Assembly (NCBI GenBank): GCA_028703645.1
Contig: JAQVML010000014.1
Location: 1 to 10,697 of the forward strand
Reading direction: 5' to 3'
DNA length: 10,697 bases
Origin: Eubacteriales bacterium
Lineage (GTDB): Bacteria > Bacillota > Clostridia > Christensenellales > CAG-138
Shown here in pieces: positions 6,701 through 10,697 of the stretch. The first letter of the stretch is position 1; every line of letters starts with the position of its first letter. The translations under genes and the position numbers were made by a program. The notes beneath the pieces were generated by a model. It worked only from the letters and a program-made list of their open reading frames with translations. It had not been told where the DNA came from and did not search any database.

Positions 6701-6830
6701 AAACGCGCGCCTCGTCTGCATCATGCTGGAAGTCGACCTGACAAAACTGCCGGGCGAATGGAACCAAATGAAGTTTGATATCGCCCGCGCGCTGCTCAAG
6801 GACGATGTGTTAAACGAGACGGAGGGTTGA
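3756..6830 (+). CDS. Class B penicillin-binding protein (D,D-transpeptidase) with MecA-type N-terminal domain and repeat linker
   Basis: 1024 residues; ATG at 3756 with AAGGT just upstream. It cross-links peptidoglycan stem peptides outside the membrane. The N-terminal signal ends in lipobox LTAGC (Cys23), so it may be a lipoprotein. An NTF2-like MecA_N-type domain appears split (about 30-85 and 265-345) by a repeat region (110-242) with twelve DPNA units and an EF-hand-like loop (250-261). The usual pedestal signature follows (SRGEILA at 361, degenerate after that; GLEQLYEDQLLG at 516). All catalytic motifs are intact: SVFK (Ser644, Lys647), SDN (726-728) and KTGT (950-953), with GYGQG at 849. 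The length is well above the common 600-750 of class B PBPs because of the linker and extra segments between SDN and GYGQG. It cannot be assigned confidently to PbpA, FtsI or SpoVD, and no PASTA domain is seen. It is followed by murG. Confidence 0.93.
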   Translation: MKRFFAFLIAVMMLSTVFLTAGCSIVTRGSDYCYRFLDYICAGSFDKAYEMLADSIKAPETEKEREDRLKEEEKGKEENRKIWRQVFGLDKAGSPTPELSGTPAPGSSGSPDPNATPDPNATPGASVTPSASVTPEVSVTPDPNATVDPNATPDPNATPDPNATPDPNASVDPNATPDPNATVDPNAAPTVDPSTVNPEDMPADQRDTDMTPAPGTTATPVVSDTPDPNATPSPTPTPDPNATPTPAPTDKNGDGKIDEADNIDTTITKVEFIDRYQSIFDELELTGIDYQATDVVDGEIIARVNYTLTYHSARAGEDLTYNFSIEANRIEHRWTINWSPSLIFPEMQWGDSLRVGVLQASRGEILAYGEPYAQNVNAITVFCVPSTIPNVDEFIRAVANVPEMEMTEDDIREALTKVRNDFVKLKTFYPDEATLDLKQRLLAITGLAIDTANYGTLRFYPNGESLCHIVGYAGIISKKEKINYETYGDIRYDAANDRFVTTPTRYNGDSYIGKYGLEQLYEDQLLGTNGRFTYIQTKEGGSRGMLYSTKAVDGNDLHLTIIPELQERLEAVIDTTVYDQSMHGCVIVLNPKTGAIQSIKSWPGFDLNDLSRGLPLEEWIAMQNDKINLPLYNRATQGLYTPGSVFKLMTSAAALETNTMTINDVFPGSEDRKGDTWYPSETFLANLPDRASTLTWKEQSNDRALVRTRADSRKSPMNMTNSITSSDNLFFAYTAMRMGWTKFTAFMDKIGWMTPISLEADGTEPRIYWKVNENDPEGVAWLNLAEGGETIWRKKEDGSYEEVPKVHLVLDKDPLYGLDVSTAQLFNPRTEANKDKVKPLNEYDLAVTGYGQGEILMTPLQMACYASAYANDGVIMQPYVVDSIWHADGTDYSLVEQKEPKVYRTILQKGTVDTIYPALLQVITDGTARSLTKSFITRSPLDLGYTMAGKTGTAELNNDKTKELAWFICWRDSKGGVKVTAENARLVCIMLEVDLTKLPGEWNQMKFDIARALLKDDVLNETEG
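4083..4481 (+). repeat. TPDPNA hexapeptide repeat (18-bp units) in the PBP
   Basis: Twelve DPNA units, mostly as TPDPNA, TVDPNA or SVDPNA, lie at PBP residues 110-242. They are interrupted by TPSASVTPEVSVT-like and AQRDTDM-like spacers. At DNA level the units are degenerate 18-base repeats such as acgcccgaccccaacgcg. The region is Pro-rich, extended and uncharged or acidic, fitting a flexible spacer across the cell wall. It is also what creates long false ORFs on the opposite strand. Confidence 0.9.
4503..4538 (+). other. EF-hand/dockerin-like calcium-binding loop within the PBP
   Basis: PBP residues 250-261 read DKNGDGKIDEAD, matching the 12-residue EF-hand loop: Asp/Asn/Asp at positions 1, 3 and 5, Gly at 6, Ile at 8, acidic at 12. 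Only one loop is seen. Calcium binding is inferred from the motif alone. Confidence 0.7.
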
Positions 6831-6849
6831 GTGCCCTTGTAACTTTGTG

Positions 6850-6878
6850 TGGACAAGACCAGAGGATTGTCATACACT
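6850..6878 (+). promoter_or_regulatory. Candidate promoter upstream of murG
   Basis: TGGACA (6850-6855), an exact 17-base spacer and TACACT (6873-6878) match 9 of 12 sigma-A consensus positions. The start point would be about 6885, before the hairpin at 6902-6936, so the hairpin would fall in the murG leader. Confidence 0.4.
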
Positions 6879-6901
6879 TAACCACAGAAAACGAACAGTA
6901 C

Positions 6902-6936
6902 CACACGATCGGTTCGCGCCGGTCGTGTGCTTTTTC
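6902..6936 (+). terminator. Intrinsic terminator or attenuator between PBP and murG
   Basis: An 11-base-pair stem with one U-G pair (left 6902-6912, right 6919-6929) and a six-base loop is followed by CTTTTTC. The U-tract is short (five), so partial read-through is plausible. The murG ribosome binding site (AGGGAGA, 6937-6943) begins right after it. Confidence 0.65.
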
Positions 6937-6955
6937 AGGGAGAAAAGCAAACACT

Positions 6956-8041
6956 ATGGCGGAAGCAACAAAAAAGAACAAACGCATCATCTTCACCGGC
7001 GGAGGCACGGCGGGGCACGTAACCCCAAACATCGCGCTCATTGAGCCGCTCCTGCGCGAAGGGTGGGAGGTTCACTATGTCGGTTCCGAGAACGGCATTG
7101 AAAAAAACCTAATCGCGGCGCTTACGGATGTGACCTATCACAGTATTTCGACAGGCAAACTCCGGCGCTACTTCTCTTGGCAAAACTTCATCGATCCTTT
7201 TCGCGTGATCAAAGGATATATTCAGGCGCGTAAGCTGGTTCGCGCGATACAGCCGGACGTCATCTTCAGCAAAGGCGGTTTTGTCTCCGTCCCCGTCGTG
7301 CTCGGCGCGGGCAAGGTACCCGTTGTCGCACACGAGTCGGACTATTCGCCAGGGCTGAGCAACCGCATCGCCACGCGCTTTACGGGCAAGGTTTGCCTGA
7401 GCTTTGAGGATACGCTGCAACATGTTTCACAAGGCAAGGGCATCTTCACCGGCACACCCATCCGTCCGGCGCTCTACGAGGGTGATCGCGAGCGAGCGCT
7501 TGCGTTTACCGGCCTTTCCGGCGAAAAGCCCGTGCTGCTCGTCATGGGCGGAAGCCTCGGCGCACAAAAGCTTAACGAGTTGCTTCGCGCGGCGTTGCCG
7601 CGGCTCAGCGAGCGTTATGACGTGGTTCATCTCTGCGGAAAAGGAAAGAACGACTGCGACTGCGTTTCCTGCGGCTATCAACAGTATGAGTATATCGACA
7701 AAGAGTTGCCGGATCTGTTTGCGCTGAGCGACGTCGTGCTCTCCCGCGCGGGGGCAAACAGCGTGTTTGAACTGCTCGCGCTCAACAAGCCCAGCGTGCT
7801 CGTTCCGCTAACTTCCGCGAGCTCGCGGGGGGATCAACTGCTCAACGCGCAGTATATGGAGAAAAAGGGCTACGCAAAGGTAGTCGATCAAAACACCGCG
7901 ACCACGGATTCTCTGGTTGCAGCCATCGACGAAGTATACCATCAGCGCGCGCAGTATGCGGAGCGCATGTGTGAAGACACGCGCTCGGACGGAACGGAAA
8001 CCATATTGGAAATTATTAAAAAGGCGGCTAAGAATGGATAA
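6956..8041 (+). CDS. murG: UDP-GlcNAc:undecaprenyl-PP-MurNAc-pentapeptide GlcNAc transferase (MurG)
   Basis: 361 residues, normal for MurG. It transfers GlcNAc from UDP-GlcNAc to lipid I, making lipid II on the inner face of the membrane. Bacillota-type motifs are intact and in order: the glycine-rich loop GGGTAGHVTPN near residue 14, FSKGGFVSVPVV, HESDYSPGLSNRIA, TGTPIR, MGGSLGAQKLNELL, HLCGKGK, and the UDP-GlcNAc-binding SRAGANSVFELLALNKPSVLVPL with SRGDQLLNA. The ATG at 6956 is chosen because family homology begins at once (KRIIFTGGG). A longer frame back to TTG 6827 would translate the hairpin and has no MurG homology. AGGGAGA lies 12 bases upstream, a rather long spacer. The gene follows the PBP and overlaps the next gene by 8 bases. 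Confidence 0.97.
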   Translation: MAEATKKNKRIIFTGGGTAGHVTPNIALIEPLLREGWEVHYVGSENGIEKNLIAALTDVTYHSISTGKLRRYFSWQNFIDPFRVIKGYIQARKLVRAIQPDVIFSKGGFVSVPVVLGAGKVPVVAHESDYSPGLSNRIATRFTGKVCLSFEDTLQHVSQGKGIFTGTPIRPALYEGDRERALAFTGLSGEKPVLLVMGGSLGAQKLNELLRAALPRLSERYDVVHLCGKGKNDCDCVSCGYQQYEYIDKELPDLFALSDVVLSRAGANSVFELLALNKPSVLVPLTSASSRGDQLLNAQYMEKKGYAKVVDQNTATTDSLVAAIDEVYHQRAQYAERMCEDTRSDGTETILEIIKKAAKNG

Positions 8042-9890
8042 CACAACAGGCAAGCGCCCTCCTTCCGGCGGAAAACCCTCTCACGGCACCGTCGGCGGAA
8101 AACCGTACGCCGGGCGCAAACCTGCCCCGCACGGGGCAACACCCTACGGGGAAAAACGGGCATATTCCGAGAATAAGCCCTATTCTGCGAAACCATCTTC
8201 TGAAAAGAAGACCTACTCGGAAAACAAACCCTATTCCGATAAAAAGCCTTATTCCGATAAAAAGCCCTATTCAGAAAACAAACCCTATTCTGATAAAAAG
8301 CCTTATTCTGACAAAAAGCCTTATTCTGATAGAAAACCATTTTCCGATAAAAAGCCATTTTCCGATAAAAAGCCTTACTCGCAGGGTAAGCCTTACGCAG
8401 AGCGAAAGCCCTTCTCCGGCCCGAAGTATGCGCCGAAAGCACCAGCCACCCCTCGGGAGGAAGAAGCCGTCGTTACCGAACAGCAACTGCAAGTTTTGGT
8501 ATCCACAATTGCGACCGAACCCGTAACCTCGCTCTCCGCACTCGCCGCGTACGCAAAAAAGCGCGCCGCGCGGGAGACGCTGGAGCGAATTTTTGCCGAC
8601 CGCGCCATTCTCTACGCCGCGCTGACCGCGCCCGAACCCAAGGCGCGCAAAAACGCCGCGCGTGTACTCGGCGCATTTGCCAGCGAACGCGACGCGGACG
8701 CATTGGTTGATGCCCTGCAAAGCGAGGAAACGCGCTTTGTGATCCCCTCCATCCTGCTTGCGCTTGGCGCCATCGGCAGCGCGAAGGCGAAAGAAGCCAT
8801 CACCGATTATATTCTGCCGACCGCCGCGGACGAGACCGAGGAAAAGCACGTCTCCGATATCGTCGAGGCGCATGGAAAAGCACTCGCCGCACTGGAAAAG
8901 GATATTCCCTTGCCGGAGCGGACGCGGCTTGCCTCTGCGATGGAGCTTCTACTCGTGCCGCCCGTTGGATTCGGTTCGATTCTGCTCAAAGAGGCGACCT
9001 CGCGCGGGTTTTCCGCAACGTTGCATGACGACGGTGTGCGCGTCGTTACGGATCAGATTAAGACCCTTCAGGAGCTTCGTTGCGCACAGGAGATCTTGCT
9101 TCCGCTGGCTGCCTGCATTCCGATCGATGCTGAGCAGATTGCGGCGCTGGCAACCCCCGCGCTCACGCGTCCGTATCGCATTGAGCTAAGAAACTACGCA
9201 GGCGATCGCGCGGCATTCATCCGCGCCGTCTCTACGGCGCTCGGCGGCGGAGATAACCCCTCGCGCTATGCGGATGAGCTCCGAATCGTTTGCAACAACG
9301 ACAAGTGCGGTGTCTTCATTCGCCCGCGCAACGTGCCCGATACGCGCTTTTCTTACCGCAAGCGCGCGCTGCCCGCTTCGATTCACCCCGTGCAGGCGGC
9401 TTGCCTCGCCCGATATGCGCTCTCGTTTATCTCCGCCGCGCGCCCGCGCACGCTGGACACTTTCTGCGGAAGCGGCACGTTGTTGTTTGAGCTGGAGCGC
9501 GCGGTACCCACCGCGCTGATCGGCGTAGATATCTCCGAGCGCGCACTGGACACCGCGCGGGAAAACGCGGCGGCGGCACACAGCGGCGCGCGATTCGTCC
9601 ACAAAGACATCCTCAAATTTGAGCCAAGAGAGCCGTTTGACCTCATCTTGACCAATATGCCGTTTGGCAACCGTGTCGGCACACACAGCGCAAACGAGGC
9701 ACTCTATCGCGATTTTGCGCATGTGCTGCCAAACCTTCTCACCAGCGGAGGCATCGCGGTGCTATACACCATGGAGCATCGCCTCTTGGCAACCTGCCTC
9801 AAGAACGAACCGAGCCTCACCGTCGCGGCGGAGCTCGCGACCGAAGCGGGCGGGCTCAATCCGCGCGTTACCGTCGTGAGAAAAAAATAG
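8034..9890 (+). CDS. THUMP/UPF0020-type RNA methyltransferase with HEAT-like and KPYSDK-repeat N-terminus
   Basis: 618 residues from the ATG at 8034, which overlaps the murG stop by 8 bases, so translation is probably coupled. A longer frame back to 7917 lies inside murG and is rejected. Parts in order: a basic Gly/Pro-rich leader; hexapeptide repeats KPYSDK (42-130); helical HEAT-like repeats (about 165-280); a THUMP-like region (about 300-430) with RKRALPASIHPVQAA after it; and a Rossmann methyltransferase with SAM motif I LDTFCGSGTLLFE (474-486), acidic motif GVDIS and motif IV TNMPFGNRVG (540-549). This fits the Trm14/TrmN and RlmL-type guanine-N2 RNA methyltransferases, though the usual NPPYG is NMPFG here. 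The substrate (tRNA or rRNA) cannot be told. The N-terminal fusion is unusual. The stop is TAG with a TGA three codons later. Confidence 0.85.
   Translation: MDNTTGKRPPSGGKPSHGTVGGKPYAGRKPAPHGATPYGEKRAYSENKPYSAKPSSEKKTYSENKPYSDKKPYSDKKPYSENKPYSDKKPYSDKKPYSDRKPFSDKKPFSDKKPYSQGKPYAERKPFSGPKYAPKAPATPREEEAVVTEQQLQVLVSTIATEPVTSLSALAAYAKKRAARETLERIFADRAILYAALTAPEPKARKNAARVLGAFASERDADALVDALQSEETRFVIPSILLALGAIGSAKAKEAITDYILPTAADETEEKHVSDIVEAHGKALAALEKDIPLPERTRLASAMELLLVPPVGFGSILLKEATSRGFSATLHDDGVRVVTDQIKTLQELRCAQEILLPLAACIPIDAEQIAALATPALTRPYRIELRNYAGDRAAFIRAVSTALGGGDNPSRYADELRIVCNNDKCGVFIRPRNVPDTRFSYRKRALPASIHPVQAACLARYALSFISAARPRTLDTFCGSGTLLFELERAVPTALIGVDISERALDTARENAAAAHSGARFVHKDILKFEPREPFDLILTNMPFGNRVGTHSANEALYRDFAHVLPNLLTSGGIAVLYTMEHRLLATCLKNEPSLTVAAELATEAGGLNPRVTVVRKK
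8157..8423 (+). repeat. KPYSDK hexapeptide (18-bp) repeat in the methyltransferase
   Basis: About fourteen units of KPYSDK, with variants KPYSEN, KPFSDK, KPYSAK and KPYAER, at residues 42-130. DNA units such as aagccttattccgataaa are nearly identical and AT-richer than the rest of the gene, indicating recent slippage expansion. The segment is strongly basic with regular Tyr/Phe, suited to flexible RNA contact. Confidence 0.9.
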
Positions 9891-9921
9891 CGGCTGATTT
9901 GAGCCATTCTCCTCACTACGC

Positions 9922-9957
9922 AAAAAAGCCGTCTGATTGTTTTCAGACGACTTTTTT
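9922..9957. terminator. Bidirectional intrinsic terminator
   Basis: AAAAAAG-C-CGTCTGA pairs with TCAGACG-A-CTTTTTT around a six-base loop (one C/A mismatch). It has T-tracts in both directions, so it can end the plus-strand methyltransferase operon and the minus-strand glycosyltransferase transcript. Confidence 0.85.
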
Positions 9958-10004
9958 CTGTTCCATCGCTTTTTGAACAGTAAATACTCGGAATCTGGGT
10001 CCGT

Positions 10005-10169
10005 ATGTCGGCGGGGTTTACCACGACGATAATCGCGGGAACAGGCTCTTTGGTTACATGTTTCGTTGGCGGGGTCGGATTGGGCTTCGACTTGATTTAC
10101 CCCGATACAGGTCATTCTCTTCTGTCGATTGCCGGCCTTTACTCGATCTCTTCTTTGGCGATCGAATGA
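10005..10169 (+). CDS. Possible 54-residue hydrophobic small protein
   Basis: ATG at 10005, TGA at 10167. The deduced product is Gly-rich and hydrophobic (TTTIIAGTGSLVTCFVGGVG and on to LIYPDTGHSLLSIAGLYS). No clear ribosome binding site, and its end overlaps the glycosyltransferase frame on the other strand by 31 bases. It may be a chance ORF or the remnant of a membrane protein; no family is recognised. Confidence 0.18.
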   Translation: MSAGFTTTIIAGTGSLVTCFVGGVGLGFDLIYPDTGHSLLSIAGLYSISSLAIE

Positions 10170-10697
10170 TAATTCTTGCTATATCCCAGCGTACGACCCA
10201 ATTGCTCAATCTGGGGACTGGAATAGCTCCGCACCAGCATTTCATTTTTCAGCTTGATCAGCATCTCTTCCGTCAGCGATGGCTTGCGTTTCTCCTGAAT
10301 GAAGGAAACATACTGCTCGGCAACCCGATCCAGCTCCAGATACGTTTCCGCATACTATCTGGCGTTAGCACAAATCTCCTCCAGACGGTCTTTTTCGCAG
10401 AGCAAGCGCTCAAATTCGCGATAGATCAGCTCGACTTCCTGCCGTTCTCCCATGAATTCCGGCGACGGGAGCTTCACACAACATTGATCCGGAATCTCGC
10501 AAAAACTTCCGACGTCGTTGACCATCACGCACTTTCCTTTGGCAAGGGTACGCATCAGGCTGCCGCTTGTTTCTCCGTTTGAAGGATACCGTAGGTTCAC
10601 GCATATATCGGTTGCATCGATATAGCGCGTGAATTCATCCAACCCGACATAGCCCGTTATGGTAACGTAGTCTTCCAGCTGGTTTTTTTTGATGTAT
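10139..10697 (-). pseudogene. GT4-type glycosyltransferase, C-terminal part, interrupted by an in-frame TAG (partial)
   Basis: A minus-strand frame enters from the right edge (ITGYVGLDEFTRYIDATDIC) and carries the GT4 signature NLRYPSNGETSGSLMRTLAKGK with VMVNDVGSFCEIPD, where the E of GETSGS is the usual nucleotide-sugar-binding Glu. It stops at TAG 10357-10355 after EICANAR. The same frame continues for 71 more codons to TAA at 10141-10139 (YAETYLELDRVAEQYVSFIQ onward), and that continuation is just the YAE..L....A.QY..FI helix expected at the end of such enzymes. So one nonsense codon splits an otherwise intact gene. The sugar and acceptor are unknown. It could be a pseudogene, a truncated but active enzyme (the catalytic domain is nearly complete), a sequencing error or amber read-through. 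Transcription ends at the terminator 9922-9957. Confidence 0.75.

Noticed and set aside
6827..6955. Upstream extension of murG to a TTG start
   Set aside because: It would translate through the terminator hairpin and shows no MurG similarity; homology begins right after the ATG at 6956.
7917..8033. Upstream extension of the methyltransferase inside murG
   Set aside because: Arg/Lys-rich out-of-frame murG sequence; the ATG at 8034 with the 8-base overlap is the natural start.
8157..8423. Possible CRISPR-like or minisatellite array
   Set aside because: The repeat is contiguous, 18 bases, in frame and without spacers, so it is a coding hexapeptide repeat.
9762..10115. 117-codon minus-strand ORF across the terminator
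   Set aside because: It runs through the terminator hairpin and the end of the methyltransferase gene and has no recognisable similarity.
10355..10642. Glycosyltransferase fragment as a complete 95-residue gene
   Set aside because: The presumed start is an internal TTG (Leu); family sequence extends upstream to the window edge and downstream past the TAG.

Overview
The window looks like chromosomal DNA of a Gram-positive Bacillota, probably a Clostridia-type organism. The reasons are a Bacillota-style MurG, a class B penicillin-binding protein with a lipobox and a MecA-type N-terminal domain, and AGGAG-like ribosome binding sites. No rRNA, tRNA, CRISPR array, insertion sequence or integrase was seen. 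Base composition is uneven: roughly 1-3700 is visibly AT-richer than the GC-rich block 3756-9890, and 9960-10697 is intermediate. This was judged by eye, not calculated.

Left part (1-3424, minus strand, read right to left): a polymorphic toxin/immunity array. A 459-residue protein ends in what I recognise as a polymorphic toxin type 44 (Ntox44-like) domain. Two paralogous small membrane-anchored proteins follow (182 and 183 residues), probably immunity proteins. Then comes an orphan second copy of the toxin C-terminal domain (113 residues, no good start site), and then a third, diverged immunity paralogue that runs off the left edge. The 3' parts of the toxin copies and of two immunity genes are about 91-92% identical in DNA, and one immunity gene looks like a mosaic of the other two. 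The locus appears to grow and diversify by duplication and recombination.

Middle (3425-3755): a divergent intergenic region with candidate promoters for both directions, small inverted repeats and one doubtful 36-codon ORF.

Core block (3756-9890, plus strand): a large class B PBP (1024 residues) carrying a Pro/Asp/Asn/Ala repeat linker and an EF-hand-like loop inserted inside its NTF2-like domain; murG; and a THUMP/UPF0020-type RNA methyltransferase with an unusual N-terminal KPYSDK hexapeptide repeat and HEAT-like helices. The first two act in lipid II synthesis and peptidoglycan cross-linking. The methyltransferase start overlaps the murG stop, so those two are translationally linked. Between PBP and murG lie a candidate promoter and an intrinsic hairpin that could act as terminator or attenuator.

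Right part (9891-10697): a bidirectional-looking terminator, a doubtful 54-codon ORF, and on the minus strand the C-terminal part of a family 4-type glycosyltransferase whose frame is broken by one in-frame TAG, running off the right edge.
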